Source: Chryseobacterium sp. KLBC 52
GTDB taxonomy: Bacteria; Bacteroidota; Bacteroidia; Flavobacteriales; Weeksellaceae
Length of the DNA stretch: 64,000 nucleotides
Reading direction: 5' to 3'
NCBI RefSeq assembly: GCF_003347605.1
Contig: NZ_QDFZ01000004.1
Coordinates: 186,001-250,000, forward strand
A program made the position numbers and the translations under genes. The notes under the pieces were generated by a model. The model was not told the origin of the DNA and made no database searches. It saw only the letters and a list, made by a program, of their open reading frames with translations. Positions 36,479-46,135 of this stretch are shown here, piece by piece. Position 1 is the first letter of the stretch; each line of letters opens with the position of its first letter.

Positions 36479-38077
36479 CTAATTTAGGTTGATAACTTTA
36501 GGGGAATAAGGTGTTAATAAATACCCTTTTGCCAATTCAATGAATTCATTTTCCTGCTGCTGAGCCCATTCTTCAGAATATCCTTTCTCTTCAGCAATGA
36601 TTCTTGCTACGTTATGAGCACTGTCTATAGCTGCTCTGGCATCCAGGAACAGTAGACGTACTCTTCTTGCCAGAATATCTTCAATGGTCTCTGCCATTTC
36701 GGATCTTACAGCCCATACTACTTCTGCTACGGTGAAAGGGTGATCCGGATGGATTTTCTGATCGTAACGCGGATTGCTTTGTTGTAATGCTTTGATAGCA
36801 GGAATATCAGATCCATACACGTAGAGATGGTTGGTTCTGTCTACCTGTTCCGGTTTTACATTTCCATGAATAGAAAGATGCTCCGTTTTAGATGGGTTAT
36901 TTCCCAGCCTGTGAACTTTCATTGCTTCGTCTACGGTGTCTTCTGCCATTTTACGGTAGGTGGTCCATTTTCCTCCGATAATAGAAACTAATCCGGTTTC
37001 TGAAGTAATAACTTTATGGCTTCGGGAAACTTCTTTGGTACTTTTGCTTCCGTCTTTAGGAGCTGCAAGCGGACGAAGACCCGCGAAAACAGATTTTACA
37101 TCTTCACGCGTTGGCTTTTTAGCCAAATATTGTCTTGCTGTATTTAAAACAAAGCTGATTTCTTCTTCCAGTGCACGAGGCTCAAAGCTTTCGTCCTTCA
37201 AAAGAGTATCGGTAGTTCCTACCAAGGCTCTGTCATGCCATGGCACAACAAATAAAACCCTGCCGTCCGATGTTTTCGGAATCATGATGGCATCATCGCT
37301 TTTCAGGAAGGATTTATCCAGTACCAGGTGAATTCCCTGACTTGGTACTACAAGTTTACCATGCTTAGGGTTGTTCATATTAAGAATATCATTTGTAAAT
37401 ACACCGGTTGCGTTGATCACTACTTTACCGTGTATCTGATATTGCTGTTTGGAAAACTGGTCTTCTGCAACGACGCCTATTACTTTATCAGAAGCATCTT
37501 TCAAAAGGTTGATTACTTTCACATAGTTAACGGCACTTCCCCCTTTCTCAATGATCGTTTGGGTAAGGTTGATCGCAAGTCTGGCATCGTCAAACTGTCC
37601 GTCCTGGTAAACAACACCACTCATTAAATGATTTTGTTCAATAGTAGGAAGCTTTTCCACTGTTTTCGCTTTGCTGATGTATTTCGTTTTACCCAGGCTT
37701 AGTTTTCCCGCAAGGAAATCATAAACAGATAAACCTATCTTATAGTAGATTCCTCCCCACCATGTGTAGTTGGGGATAATGAAAGACTGATTTTTTACGA
37801 TATGAGCGGCGTTCTTTGCTAAGAGTCCTCTTTCCTTTAATGCTTCTTTTACCAATCCGACATCTCCCTGAGCGAGATATCTAACTCCGCCGTGTACCAA
37901 TTTGGTACTTCTGCTGGATGTTGCTTTTGCGAAGTCATGAGATTCAAGTAATAAAGTTTTGAATCCCCTGCTTACCGCATCTAATGCTGAACCTAAACCA
38001 CTGGCTCCTCCTCCTATGACAATAAAGTCCCATTCTTTTACATTGGTTAACTTACTGAGTTCTTCGTTTCGTTTCAT
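36479..38077 (-). CDS. glpD: Aerobic glycerol-3-phosphate dehydrogenase
   Basis: A 532-residue FAD-dependent dehydrogenase that oxidises glycerol 3-phosphate to dihydroxyacetone phosphate and feeds electrons to quinone. The N-terminal FAD site is [21 protein letters not shown], followed by [14 protein letters not shown], and [20 protein letters not shown] in the C-terminal half. First gene of glpD-glpK-glpF-barrel. The leader carries tandem TTTCGTTT motifs overlapping the predicted transcription start, a likely GlpR operator. Confidence 0.97.
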   Translation of the reverse strand: MKRNEELSKLTNVKEWDFIVIGGGASGLGSALDAVSRGFKTLLLESHDFAKATSSRSTKLVHGGVRYLAQGDVGLVKEALKERGLLAKNAAHIVKNQSFIIPNYTWWGGIYYKIGLSVYDFLAGKLSLGKTKYISKAKTVEKLPTIEQNHLMSGVVYQDGQFDDARLAINLTQTIIEKGGSAVNYVKVINLLKDASDKVIGVVAEDQFSKQQYQIHGKVVINATGVFTNDILNMNNPKHGKLVVPSQGIHLVLDKSFLKSDDAIMIPKTSDGRVLFVVPWHDRALVGTTDTLLKDESFEPRALEEEISFVLNTARQYLAKKPTREDVKSVFAGLRPLAAPKDGSKSTKEVSRSHKVITSETGLVSIIGGKWTTYRKMAEDTVDEAMKVHRLGNNPSKTEHLSIHGNVKPEQVDRTNHLYVYGSDIPAIKALQQSNPRYDQKIHPDHPFTVAEVVWAVRSEMAETIEDILARRVRLLFLDARAAIDSAHNVARIIAEEKGYSEEWAQQQENEFIELAKGYLLTPYSPKVINLN

Positions 38078-38101
38078 AAATGTTTCGTTTATGTTTCGTT
38101 T
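38061..38101. promoter_or_regulatory. Candidate GlpR operator: tandem 11-bp repeats
   Basis: ATGTTTCGTTT occurs twice head to tail (38080-38090 and 38091-38101), with two more TTCGTTTC-type copies running into the first glpD codons (38062-38075). On the glpD strand the motif reads AAACGAAACAT. It covers the expected transcription start just downstream of the glpD -7 box, where a DeoR-type repressor would block RNA polymerase. Confidence 0.65.
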
Positions 38102-38102
38102 T

Positions 38103-38131
38103 CAAATATATAAATTAAAAATGAAAGCAAA
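38103..38131 (-). promoter_or_regulatory. Promoter of the glpD-glpK-glpF operon
   Basis: On the minus strand TTTG (38131-38128), 17 bases, TATATTTG (38110-38103). The -7 box is directly followed by the tandem operator motif. Confidence 0.65.
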
Positions 38132-38171
38132 AAGAAAATAAATGAAATTTTAAGATGTCGAAAAAAAACGG

Positions 38172-38190
38172 TAATTTTGATGAAACGAAT
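38172..38190 (+). promoter_or_regulatory. Candidate glpR promoter with operator half-site
   Basis: TAATTTTG (38172-38179) fits the -7 consensus and is immediately followed by ATGAAACGAAT (38180-38190), which shares AAACGAA with the glpD operator. It lies inside the longest glpR frame but just upstream of the in-frame ATG at 38194, suggesting autoregulation and the shorter start. Confidence 0.5.
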
Positions 38191-38193
38191 AAA

Positions 38194-38958
38194 ATGGAAA
38201 AGCTATTACCAAGGCAGGATGAAATACTTAAAGAGCTGGATGAGAAAGGACATGTGCTTGTTCAGGATCTGTGTGAAAAGCTCAATGTTTCTTCAGTTAC
38301 GATCCGAAAGGATCTGAACTATCTCGAAAGCCTGGGGCTTCTTTTCAGAAATCATGGAGGAGCAAGCAAGCAGGTAAGATATGCTTATGAAAAAAATGTA
38401 GGGGAGAAAGAAAGCATCAATGTGGAGGCGAAACAGGTGATTGCCAAAGCAGCATTGTCATTGATTCAGGAAAATGATTGTATTATACTGGCGTCCGGAA
38501 CAACCATGCATTATCTTGCCAGAATGCTGGTGAATTTTGGGCCGCTTACGGTATTGACATCTTCTTTACGGGTGGCAATTGAACTTTGTAATAATCCTAA
38601 CATTAATATTATACAATTGGGAGGTGAGGTACGAAAAAGCTCTACTTCTATAGTGGGTTCTATTTCTGAAGGAATTCTAAAACAGTTTTCTTGCAATAAA
38701 CTTTTTCTGGGCGTAGATGGAATTGATCCTGAGTTCGGAATCAGTACTTCCAATGCTGCAGAAGCTCATCTGAATCAGATTATGATGGAATGTGCAGATC
38801 AGACGGTGATTCTTGCGGATTCTTCCAAACTAAATAAGAAAGGATTCGGAAAGATTGCAGCCTTGGATCAGGTGGATTATCTTATTACGGATAGTGGCAT
38901 TTGTGCTGAGGACAGGGCCGGGCTGGAAGAAGTGGGAGTGAAGGTAATGGCTCAGTAA
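38194..38958 (+). CDS. glpR: DeoR/GlpR-family transcriptional repressor
   Basis: A 254-residue regulator. The N-terminal winged helix is typical DeoR: LLPRQDEILKELDEKGHVLV, then LCEKLNVSSVTIRKDLNYLE. The C-terminal sugar-phosphate sensor domain (DeoRC) has DCIILASGTTMHYLAR and the late VILADSSKLNKKGFGKI. It presumably represses the divergent glpD operon and is released by glycerol 3-phosphate or a related phosphate. The frame is open to an ATG at 38155 (13 more residues), but DeoR proteins normally begin just before the PRQ motif and a promoter box lies between the two ATGs, so 38194 is preferred. Confidence 0.88.
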   Translation: MEKLLPRQDEILKELDEKGHVLVQDLCEKLNVSSVTIRKDLNYLESLGLLFRNHGGASKQVRYAYEKNVGEKESINVEAKQVIAKAALSLIQENDCIILASGTTMHYLARMLVNFGPLTVLTSSLRVAIELCNNPNINIIQLGGEVRKSSTSIVGSISEGILKQFSCNKLFLGVDGIDPEFGISTSNAAEAHLNQIMMECADQTVILADSSKLNKKGFGKIAALDQVDYLITDSGICAEDRAGLEEVGVKVMAQ

Positions 38959-39070
38959 GGTCTTCATCTTAATTTCTTTTTAAAAATCAAAATAAATCTT
39001 TGGGAAATTGGTTCTGAATTTTTTCAAAATTATCTAATTGATTAAAAATCAAAATATTTTAGTCGAAATA

Positions 39071-39101
39071 TTTGTCAGTTACAAAATTATTCATAAATTT
39101 G
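39071..39101 (+). promoter_or_regulatory. Consensus promoter of the S10-spc-alpha ribosomal operon
   Basis: TTTG (39071-39074), 19 bases, TAAATTTG (39094-39101): an exact consensus with the same spacing as the rpsL promoter. It leaves a leader of about 100 bases before rplC. Confidence 0.85.
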
Positions 39102-39124
39102 CACACTCATTTTAGGGGCGTAGT

Positions 39125-39187
39125 ATGCCTATATCAAAAGTAGAAATTACTTCAGACTTCCGAAAAATGGTGATAAATAAAGGATAA
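39125..39187 (+). CDS. Possible 20-codon leader ORF ahead of rplC
   Basis: ATG at 39125 opens a 20-codon frame (MPISKVEITSDFRKMVINKG) that stops at 39187, 20 bases before the rplC ATG. It fills most of the transcript leader. It could be a regulatory leader peptide or chance; nothing in the peptide (no run of one amino acid) points to classical attenuation. Confidence 0.3.
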   Translation: MPISKVEITSDFRKMVINKG

Positions 39188-39207
39188 ATTTTATTATAAT
39201 ATAAACA

Positions 39208-39831
39208 ATGTCAGGTATTATTGGTAAAAAAATCGGTATGACATCTTTGTTTAACGAAGAAGGGAAAAACATTCCTTGTACAGTTATTCAAGCTGGTCCA
39301 TGCTCGGTTTTACAGGTCAGAACCTTAGAAAACGACGGTTATACAGCTGTTCAGTTAGGTTTCGATGACAAGAGTGAGAAGAACGTTGGTAAAGCGTTAG
39401 CTGGCCATTTTAAAAAGGCTGGTTCTGCTCCTAAAGCTAAATTAGTAGAATTCCACAACGGATTCGCTGAAGTGAAAGTAGGAGAAGAAGTAAAAGTTGA
39501 TCTATTCGCTGAAGGTGAATATGTTGACGTAACAGGAACTTCAAAAGGTAAAGGCTTCCAGGGTGTTGTTAAGAGACACGGATTTGGAGGTGTAATGCAG
39601 GCAACTCATGGTCAGCACAACAGACTTAGAGCTCCAGGTTCTATCGGTGCTGGTTCAGACCCTTCAAGAGTATTCAAAGGGATGAGAATGGCTGGAAGAA
39701 TGGGAGGTAAGCAGGTAACTGTTCAAAACCTTCAAGTGTTAAAAGTTGATCAAGAACAAAATCTTTTAGTAGTAAAAGGTGCTGTTCCGGGAGCTAAAAA
39801 TTCTTATGTAATTATCAGAAAATGGAACTAG
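39208..39831 (+). CDS. rplC: 50S ribosomal protein L3
   Basis: A 207-residue L3, an early assembly protein near the peptidyl-transferase centre. It has [39 protein letters not shown], the [20 protein letters not shown] loop (usual methyl-Gln site region) and [13 protein letters not shown]. It overlaps rplD by 10 bases. Confidence 0.98.
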   Translation: MSGIIGKKIGMTSLFNEEGKNIPCTVIQAGPCSVLQVRTLENDGYTAVQLGFDDKSEKNVGKALAGHFKKAGSAPKAKLVEFHNGFAEVKVGEEVKVDLFAEGEYVDVTGTSKGKGFQGVVKRHGFGGVMQATHGQHNRLRAPGSIGAGSDPSRVFKGMRMAGRMGGKQVTVQNLQVLKVDQEQNLLVVKGAVPGAKNSYVIIRKWN

Positions 39832-40451
39832 TAGTATTAAATACATCAGGAAAGGAGACCGGAAGAAAAGTAACTCTAGACGAAACAGTATTCGGAATTG
39901 AGCCAAATCAGCACGCGGTTTACTTAGAAGTTAAACAGTATCTTGCTGCTCAAAGACAAGGTACTCATAAAGCAAAAGAAAGAAGCGAAATTACTGCTTC
40001 TACTAAAAAGCTTAAGAAGCAAAAAGGATCAGGATCTGCTAGATACGGAGATATCAAATCTCCAGTATTCAGAGGTGGAGGTAGAGTATTCGGACCAAAA
40101 CCAAGAGACTACAGATTCAAACTGAACAAAGCTCTTAAGAGATTGGCTAAAAAATCTGTTTTATCTCAAAAAATGAGAGACAACAGCATTAAAGTTTTAG
40201 AAGATGTGAGCTTTGACGCTCCTAAGACTAAAGATTTCATCAATGTATTAAATGCATTGGAACTTAACGGTAAAAAATCTTTATTCGTTCTTCCTGAAGC
40301 TAACAAGAATGTGTATTTATCTTCAAGAAACTTACCTAAAACTAAAGTAATGAACTTCAACGAGATCAGTTCTTACGATTTAGTAAACGCTGGTGAGATC
40401 ATTTTCTTCGAAGGTGCAGTTGAAAAATTCCAGGAAAATTTAAAGAAATAA
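39822..40451 (+). CDS. rplD: 50S ribosomal protein L4
   Basis: A 209-residue L4 that lines the peptide exit tunnel. The tunnel loop [23 protein letters not shown] and [19 protein letters not shown] are conserved. In E. coli L4 also represses its own operon; whether the leader here is a target is unknown. Confidence 0.98.
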   Translation: MELVVLNTSGKETGRKVTLDETVFGIEPNQHAVYLEVKQYLAAQRQGTHKAKERSEITASTKKLKKQKGSGSARYGDIKSPVFRGGGRVFGPKPRDYRFKLNKALKRLAKKSVLSQKMRDNSIKVLEDVSFDAPKTKDFINVLNALELNGKKSLFVLPEANKNVYLSSRNLPKTKVMNFNEISSYDLVNAGEIIFFEGAVEKFQENLKK

Positions 40452-40454
40452 ATC

Positions 40455-40745
40455 ATGTCAGTTATTATTAAACCAGTTATTTCAGAAAAGGCTAATTACC
40501 TTACAGATTTAAGAGGTTCTTATTCTTTCTTAGTGAATCCTAAGGCGAATAAAATCGAGATCAAAAAAGCTGTTGAGGCAGCTTACGGTGTAAAAGTAGC
40601 AGACGTTAACACAATGATTTATGCTCCGAAGGTTTCTTCAAAGTACACTAAAAAAGGTCTTCAAGTAGGAAAGACAAATAAATTGAAAAAAGCGGTAATC
40701 AAACTTGCTGAAGGTGAGGTTATCGATATTTTTGCTGTAAATTAA
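40455..40745 (+). CDS. rplW: 50S ribosomal protein L23
   Basis: A 96-residue L23 at the tunnel exit (docking site for trigger factor and SRP). It has IIKPVISEKANYLTDLRGSYSF and NKIEIKKAVEAAYGVKVADVNTM. It starts 3 bases after rplD. Confidence 0.98.
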   Translation: MSVIIKPVISEKANYLTDLRGSYSFLVNPKANKIEIKKAVEAAYGVKVADVNTMIYAPKVSSKYTKKGLQVGKTNKLKKAVIKLAEGEVIDIFAVN

Positions 40746-40767
40746 TTATTAATTATAAATAATAGTA

Positions 40768-41589
40768 ATGTCTGTTAGAAAATTAAAACCTATCACCCCG
40801 GGACAGAGATTCAGAATTGTAAACAATTTTGAGGAAATTACTACCAACAAACCAGAGAAATCTCTAACAGTTGGTATTAAAAAGTCAGGTGGACGTAACC
40901 AAACAGGTAAAATGACCATGCGTTACACCGGAGGTGGACACAAAAAGAAATACAGAATTATTGACTTCAAAAGAAACAAAGCAAACGTTGAAGCCACTGT
41001 AAAATCTGTAGAATACGATCCAAACAGAACTGCATTTATCGCTTTATTAGAGTACGCAGACGGAGAGAAGAGATATATCATCGCTCCAAACGGTATCAAA
41101 GTTGATCAGAAAGTAGTATCAGGAGAAAGCGTTGAACCAAACGTAGGTAACGCAATGAAATTGAAAAACATTCCATTGGGTACTGTAATCTCTTGTGTTG
41201 AAATGAAGCCTGGACAAGGTGCAATTTTAGCAAGAAGTGCTGGTTCTTCAGCTCAATTAACTTCCAGAGATGGTAAATATGCAATCATCAAGTTACCTTC
41301 AGGAGAATCAAGAATGATCCTTACTGAATGTATGGCAATGATTGGTTCTGTTTCCAACTCAGATCACCAATTAACTGTATCAGGTAAGGCTGGTAGAAGC
41401 AGATGGTTAGGTAGAAGACCAAGAACAAGAGCGGTTGTAATGAACCCAGTAGATCACCCAATGGGTGGTGGTGAAGGACGTTCTTCAGGAGGTCACCCAA
41501 GATCTAGAAACGGTAAACCAGCTAAAGGTTACAAAACTAGAAAGAAAAACAAAGTGTCTAACCGTTACATCGTATCTAAAAGAAAATAA
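40768..41589 (+). CDS. rplB: 50S ribosomal protein L2
   Basis: A 273-residue L2, required for subunit association and peptidyl transfer. It has [20 protein letters not shown], the C-terminal [20 protein letters not shown] with the essential His, and a basic tail ([14 protein letters not shown]). Confidence 0.98.
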   Translation: MSVRKLKPITPGQRFRIVNNFEEITTNKPEKSLTVGIKKSGGRNQTGKMTMRYTGGGHKKKYRIIDFKRNKANVEATVKSVEYDPNRTAFIALLEYADGEKRYIIAPNGIKVDQKVVSGESVEPNVGNAMKLKNIPLGTVISCVEMKPGQGAILARSAGSSAQLTSRDGKYAIIKLPSGESRMILTECMAMIGSVSNSDHQLTVSGKAGRSRWLGRRPRTRAVVMNPVDHPMGGGEGRSSGGHPRSRNGKPAKGYKTRKKNKVSNRYIVSKRK

Positions 41590-41591
41590 TT

Positions 41592-41870
41592 ATGGCAAGA
41601 TCACTTAAGAAAGGACCGTTCATTCATCATACTTTAGATAAGAAGGTTCAGGCAAATATAGAGTCTGGTAAGAAGACAGTTATCAAAACTTGGTCTAGAG
41701 CATCTATGATCTCTCCGGACTTCGTAGGACAAACTATTGCTGTACACAACGGGAAATCTTTTATCCCGGTTTACGTTACAGAAAACATGGTTGGTCACAA
41801 GTTAGGCGAATTTTCTCCAACAAGATCTTTCAGAGGTCATGGTGGTAACAAAAACAAAGGAAGCAGATAA
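41592..41870 (+). CDS. rpsS: 30S ribosomal protein S19
   Basis: A 92-residue S19, bound to S13 in the 30S head. It has [38 protein letters not shown] and [16 protein letters not shown]. Confidence 0.98.
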   Translation: MARSLKKGPFIHHTLDKKVQANIESGKKTVIKTWSRASMISPDFVGQTIAVHNGKSFIPVYVTENMVGHKLGEFSPTRSFRGHGGNKNKGSR

Positions 41871-41872
41871 TC

Positions 41873-42271
41873 ATGGGATCAAGAAAACAAGATAGTTCAA
41901 TCGCAAGAAAAGAAGCTAACAAAGACGTTGTAAAAGCTTCATTAAATAATTGCCCGTCTTCTCCAAGAAAAATGAGATTAGTTGCTGATATCATTAGAGG
42001 AGAGCAGGTAGACAAAGCACTTTATATCCTAAAATATTCTAAGAAGGATGCTTCTAACAAGTTAGAAAAATTACTTCTTTCTGCTATGGCTAACTGGCAA
42101 GTGAAAAACGAAGGTGCTGACATCGAGGAAGCAAACCTTATCGTTAAAGAAATATTTGTGGATAGTGCAAGACAATTGAAGAGACTAAGACCAGCTCCGC
42201 AAGGTAGAGGGTATAGAATCAGAAAAAGATCTAACCACGTTACATTAATCTTAGGTAACAAAGAAAATTAA
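41873..42271 (+). CDS. rplV: 50S ribosomal protein L22
   Basis: A 132-residue L22 whose hairpin lines the exit tunnel ([20 protein letters not shown]). It starts 2 bases after rpsS. Confidence 0.97.
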   Translation: MGSRKQDSSIARKEANKDVVKASLNNCPSSPRKMRLVADIIRGEQVDKALYILKYSKKDASNKLEKLLLSAMANWQVKNEGADIEEANLIVKEIFVDSARQLKRLRPAPQGRGYRIRKRSNHVTLILGNKEN

Positions 42272-42278
42272 TCAAGGT

Positions 42279-43028
42279 ATGGGACAGAAGACAAATCCAA
42301 TTGGTAACAGATTAGGTATCATCAGAGGATGGGATTCTAACTGGTTTGGTGGAAACGATTATGGAGACAGAATCGCTGAAGACTACAAAATCAGAAGATA
42401 CCTTGAAGCTAGATTATCTAAAGGTGGTATTTCAAAAATTTATATTGAAAGAACTTTAAAATTAGTTACAGTAACTATTACTACTGCTAGACCGGGACTT
42501 ATCATCGGTAAAGGAGGTCAGGAAGTTGATAAATTGAAAGAAGAGTTGAAGAAACTTACAGGTAAGGATATTCAAATCAACATTTTCGAAATCAAAAGAC
42601 CTGAATTAGATGCTGTACTAGTTGCTGATAGTATTTCTAAGCAAATTGAAAACAGAATTTCTTACAGAAGAGCTGTTAAAATGGCAATGGCAAGTACTAT
42701 GAGAATGGGTGCTGAAGGTATCAAAGTTCAGATCTCTGGTAGATTAAACGGAGCTGAAATGGCAAGATCAGAATCTTTCAAAGAAGGAAGAATTCCATTG
42801 TCAACTTTCAGAGCTGATATCGATTACCACTGGGCAGAAGCTCACACTACTTACGGTAGACTAGGGGTTAAAGTTTGGATCATGAAAGGTGAAGTTTACG
42901 GTAAAAGAGAACTTTCTCCACTAGTGGGACAACAGAAAAAAGGAGGTCAGTCAGACAGAGGAAACAGAGGAGGAGACAGAGACAACAGAAGACCTAGAAA
43001 AAACAACAACAATAACAATAATAATTAA
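42279..43028 (+). CDS. rpsC: 30S ribosomal protein S3
   Basis: A 249-residue S3 with the KH domain ([20 protein letters not shown]) and the C-terminal domain ([30 protein letters not shown]). The tail is a basic, Gly/Arg/Asp-rich stretch ending in eight Asn codons made of AAC/AAT triplets, a low-complexity extension beyond the conserved core. Confidence 0.97.
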   Translation: MGQKTNPIGNRLGIIRGWDSNWFGGNDYGDRIAEDYKIRRYLEARLSKGGISKIYIERTLKLVTVTITTARPGLIIGKGGQEVDKLKEELKKLTGKDIQINIFEIKRPELDAVLVADSISKQIENRISYRRAVKMAMASTMRMGAEGIKVQISGRLNGAEMARSESFKEGRIPLSTFRADIDYHWAEAHTTYGRLGVKVWIMKGEVYGKRELSPLVGQQKKGGQSDRGNRGGDRDNRRPRKNNNNNNNN

Positions 43029-43122
43029 AATTTTAGATTAGAAATTTTGAATTTTAAATTACCGTTACTTTTTTAAAATTAAAAAAAATCTAAAATCTAA
43101 AATCTAAAATCTAAAATTTAGA
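43027..43122. repeat. AT-rich insertion with 7-bp tandem repeat between rpsC and rplP
   Basis: TCTAAAA is repeated four times head to tail (43089-43116). An inverted partner AAATTTTAGATT lies at the left end, so the 98-base spacer can fold as a long AT hairpin in the mRNA. All other gaps nearby are 2-25 bases, so this looks like an inserted dispersed repeat. Confidence 0.65.
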
Positions 43123-43126
43123 AATT

Positions 43127-43552
43127 ATGTTACAACCAAAAAGAACCAAATTCCGTAGAGTTCACAAGATGAAGATGAAGGGGAATGCCCAAAGAGGTAG
43201 TCAACTTGCATACGGAACTTTTGGGATCAAAGCAACGGAAGGAGCTTGGATCACTGCAAGACAGATTGAAGCAGCTCGTATCGCTGCGACAAGATATATG
43301 AAGAGAGAAGGTCAACTATGGATCAAAATCTTCCCGGATAAGCCAATTACTAAGAAACCAGCGGAAGTACGTATGGGTAAAGGTAAGGGTGCTGTTGAAT
43401 ACTGGGTAGCTGTAGTAAAACCAGGTAAAATTATGTTCGAAGTTGGAGGTGTACCTTACGATATCGCTAAGGAAGCTCTTAGACTTGCTGCACAAAAATT
43501 ACCAGTAGTTACTAAATTCATCGTTGCTAACGATTTTGTTAAACCTCTATAA
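43127..43552 (+). CDS. rplP: 50S ribosomal protein L16
   Basis: A 141-residue L16, which contacts tRNA elbows in the A site. It has [37 protein letters not shown] and [19 protein letters not shown]. Confidence 0.98.
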   Translation: MLQPKRTKFRRVHKMKMKGNAQRGSQLAYGTFGIKATEGAWITARQIEAARIAATRYMKREGQLWIKIFPDKPITKKPAEVRMGKGKGAVEYWVAVVKPGKIMFEVGGVPYDIAKEALRLAAQKLPVVTKFIVANDFVKPL

Positions 43553-43564
43553 TCTTTGAATACA

Positions 43565-43750
43565 ATGAAAAATGCTGATATTAAAAATTTAAGCGCGGGT
43601 GATATTCAAGCTCAATTAACTGAAGCAAAAGCTCAATATTCTAAATTGAAATTGGCTCATGCAATCAGCCCAATTGAAAACCCGATTCAAATCAGAGATT
43701 TGAGAAAAACAATCGCAAGACTAAACACTGAGTTAACTAACAAACAATAA
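43565..43750 (+). CDS. rpmC: 50S ribosomal protein L29
   Basis: A 61-residue L29 (MKNADIKNLSAGDIQAQL ... IRDLRKTIARLNTEL). A TTG three codons upstream keeps the frame open, but the ATG giving the usual L29 start is preferred. Confidence 0.95.
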   Translation: MKNADIKNLSAGDIQAQLTEAKAQYSKLKLAHAISPIENPIQIRDLRKTIARLNTELTNKQ

Positions 43751-43762
43751 TTTCATTTTACA

Positions 43763-44017
43763 ATGGATAGAAATTTAAGAAAAGAAAGAATCGGAGTGGT
43801 TTCCAGCAATAAAATGGAAAAAACTATTGTTGTTAGTGAAACTACAAGAGTAAAGCACCCGATGTACGGTAAATTCGTTTTGAAAACGAAAAAATATACT
43901 GCACACGACGAGAACAACGAATGCACAGAAGGTGATACAGTTTTGATCCAGGAAACTAGACCTTTGAGCAAGAGCAAGAGATGGAGATTAGTAAGAATCA
44001 TTGAAAAAGCTAAGTAA
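43763..44017 (+). CDS. rpsQ: 30S ribosomal protein S17
   Basis: An 84-residue S17, a primary binder of 16S rRNA. It has [37 protein letters not shown] and [16 protein letters not shown]. Confidence 0.98.
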   Translation: MDRNLRKERIGVVSSNKMEKTIVVSETTRVKHPMYGKFVLKTKKYTAHDENNECTEGDTVLIQETRPLSKSKRWRLVRIIEKAK

Positions 44018-44019
44018 TA

Positions 44020-44388
44020 ATGTTACAAACAGAATCAAGATTAAAAGTTGCTGATAACACAGGTGCTAAAGAAGTACTAGTGATCAGAGTTCTGGGAGGA
44101 ACCAGAAGAAGATATGCTTCAGTTGGTGATAAAATCGTTGTTACGATCAAGGATTCTACGCCATCTGGAAACGCAAAAAAAGGTCAGGTATCTAAAGCTG
44201 TAGTAGTAAGAACTAAAAAAGCAGTAAGAAGAAAAGATGGTTCATACATCAAATTCGACGACAATGCTTGTGTATTACTAAACGCAGCGGGAGAAATGAG
44301 AGGAACGCGTGTTTTCGGACCAGTTGCTCGTGAGTTGAGAGACAAAGAATATATGAAAATCATTTCATTAGCTCCTGAAGTACTTTAA
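44020..44388 (+). CDS. rplN: 50S ribosomal protein L14
   Basis: A 122-residue L14 ([59 protein letters not shown]). Two bases separate it from rpsQ. Confidence 0.98.
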   Translation: MLQTESRLKVADNTGAKEVLVIRVLGGTRRRYASVGDKIVVTIKDSTPSGNAKKGQVSKAVVVRTKKAVRRKDGSYIKFDDNACVLLNAAGEMRGTRVFGPVARELRDKEYMKIISLAPEVL

Positions 44389-44409
44389 TTTTAAAAATTT
44401 TTAAAAGAA

Positions 44410-44736
44410 ATGTCAAAGTTAAAAATAAAAAGAGGAGATAACGTAATCATTACTACTGGTAAGAAAGATATCAAAGGTAAGACTGGTGAAGTTATTGAAG
44501 TGATCAAGAAAGAAGGTAGAGACCCAAGAGTAATCGTTGCAGGACTTAACATCGTTAAAAAACACGTTAAGCCTTCAGCTTCTAATCCTCAAGGAGGAAT
44601 TACTGAGAAGGAAGCTTCTATTCATATCTCAAACGTAGCTTTAGTTGGTAAAGACGGAAAAGCTATCAAAATCGGTTACAAAATCGAAGGAGATAAGAAA
44701 GTAAGAATTAACAAAAAAACGGGTGAAACTTTATAA
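44410..44736 (+). CDS. rplX: 50S ribosomal protein L24
   Basis: A 108-residue L24 with a KOW motif (KIKRGDNVIITTGKKDIKG) and VAGLNIVKKHVKPS; it initiates 50S assembly. Confidence 0.98.
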   Translation: MSKLKIKRGDNVIITTGKKDIKGKTGEVIEVIKKEGRDPRVIVAGLNIVKKHVKPSASNPQGGITEKEASIHISNVALVGKDGKAIKIGYKIEGDKKVRINKKTGETL

Positions 44737-44747
44737 TTTGAATTAAC

Positions 44748-45299
44748 ATGGAATATATAGCAAGACCCAAAAAAGCATATAAAGAGACAATTGTTCCTGC
44801 AATGATGGAAGAATTCGGGTATAAGTCAGTAATGCAAGTACCTAAATTAGAGAAAATCGTTGTATCACAAGGTTTAGGTGATGCTACTGCAGACAAAAAA
44901 ATCATTGATTATGCTGTAGAAGAGCTTACAAATATCACAGGTCAAAAAGCTGTTGGTACAATCTCTAAGAAAGACGAAGCTGCTTTCAAATTGAGAAAAG
45001 GTATGCCAGTAGGTGCAAAGGTTACCCTAAGAGGAAACCAGATGTATGAATTCTTAGACAGACTTACTGCTTCTGCTTTGCCTCGTATCAGAGATTTCTC
45101 TGGAATCAAAGCTGATGGTTTCGATGGTAGAGGTAACTACAACTTAGGTATTACTGAGCAGATTATCTTCCCTGAAATCGTAATTGACAAAGTGAAAAAA
45201 ATCCAGGGGATGGACATCACTTTCGTTACTACTGCGAAAACAGATAAAGAAGCTAAAGCATTATTAACTCACTTCGGTTTACCATTTAAAAAGAACTAA
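44748..45299 (+). CDS. rplE: 50S ribosomal protein L5
   Basis: A 183-residue L5, the 5S rRNA binder of the central protuberance. It has [37 protein letters not shown] and [16 protein letters not shown]. Confidence 0.98.
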   Translation: MEYIARPKKAYKETIVPAMMEEFGYKSVMQVPKLEKIVVSQGLGDATADKKIIDYAVEELTNITGQKAVGTISKKDEAAFKLRKGMPVGAKVTLRGNQMYEFLDRLTASALPRIRDFSGIKADGFDGRGNYNLGITEQIIFPEIVIDKVKKIQGMDITFVTTAKTDKEAKALLTHFGLPFKKN

Positions 45300-45302
45300 G
45301 AA

Positions 45303-45572
45303 ATGGCTAAAGAATCAATGAAAGCGCGTGAGCGCAAAAGAGAAGCACTAGTTGCTAAATACGCTGCTAAAAGACAAGCTCTTAAAGAAGCTGGTGATTA
45401 CGAAGGACTTCAAAAATTGCCTAAAAATGCTTCTCCTGTAAGATTACACAACAGATGTAAACTAACAGGTAGACCAAGAGGATACATGAGAACGTTCGGT
45501 ATTTCCAGAGTAACTTTCAGAGAAATGGCAAACAACGGTCTTATCCCAGGTGTAAGAAAAGCTAGTTGGTAA
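45303..45572 (+). CDS. rpsN: 30S ribosomal protein S14 (zinc-free form)
   Basis: An 89-residue long-type S14 without the CxxC...CxxC zinc site of short S14 proteins. It has [20 protein letters not shown] and [20 protein letters not shown] 147-base gap with a strong hairpin follows before rpsH. Confidence 0.97.
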   Translation: MAKESMKARERKREALVAKYAAKRQALKEAGDYEGLQKLPKNASPVRLHNRCKLTGRPRGYMRTFGISRVTFREMANNGLIPGVRKASW

Positions 45573-45624
45573 TTATTACTAATTAAAAAATCGGAACAAT
45601 TAAGTTGTTCAGATACTAAAGATA

Positions 45625-45662
45625 AAAATATCAGACCGAAGATTTCTGAAGTCTGATATTTT
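45625..45662 (+). promoter_or_regulatory. Intra-operon RNA hairpin between rpsN and rpsH
   Basis: A perfect 12-bp stem AAAATATCAGAC / GTCTGATATTTT with a 14-base loop in an unusually long 147-base gap. It ends in only four T, so it may be an attenuator, an RNase processing site or a ribosomal-protein binding site rather than a full terminator. Confidence 0.55.
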
Positions 45663-45719
45663 ACTCTTCAAGTCTTTGCAAAACTGATTGTTCTTTAACC
45701 AATAATTTATAAAAGAAAA

Positions 45720-46118
45720 ATGGTAACAGATCCAATTTCAGATTTCCTAACTAGAGTAAGGAACGCACAAAGCGCAGGCCACAAAGTGGTGGAAATTCCT
45801 GCATCGAAAATCAAAAAGGAGATTACTAAGATCCTATTTGATCAAGGGTATATCTTAAACTACAAGTTTGAAGATAACGCTGTTCAAGGAGTGATCAAAA
45901 TCGCTTTAAAGTATGATAAGCAAACTAACAAACCGGCTATCAAGTCTATCCAAAGAGCTTCTAGACCAGGTTTGAGACAGTACAAAGGTTCAGCTGAGCT
46001 TCCAAGAGTACTAAACGGTTTGGGTATTTCTATCATCTCTACTTCTAAAGGAGTAATGACTGACAAGAAAGCTAGAGAAGAGAAAGTAGGCGGTGAAGTA
46101 ATCTGCTATGTTTATTAA
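45720..46118 (+). CDS. rpsH: 30S ribosomal protein S8
   Basis: A 132-residue S8 (TDPISDFLTRVRNAQSAGH, STSKGVMTDKKAREEKVGGE). In E. coli S8 is the repressor of the spc operon; the hairpin just upstream of this gene is therefore of interest. Confidence 0.98.
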   Translation: MVTDPISDFLTRVRNAQSAGHKVVEIPASKIKKEITKILFDQGYILNYKFEDNAVQGVIKIALKYDKQTNKPAIKSIQRASRPGLRQYKGSAELPRVLNGLGISIISTSKGVMTDKKAREEKVGGEVICYVY

Positions 46119-46135
46119 TTTTTAATCAGAGGAAA

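Noticed and set aside
43089..43116. Tandem 7-bp repeats as a possible CRISPR array
   Set aside because: Units are 7 bases with no spacers; not CRISPR.
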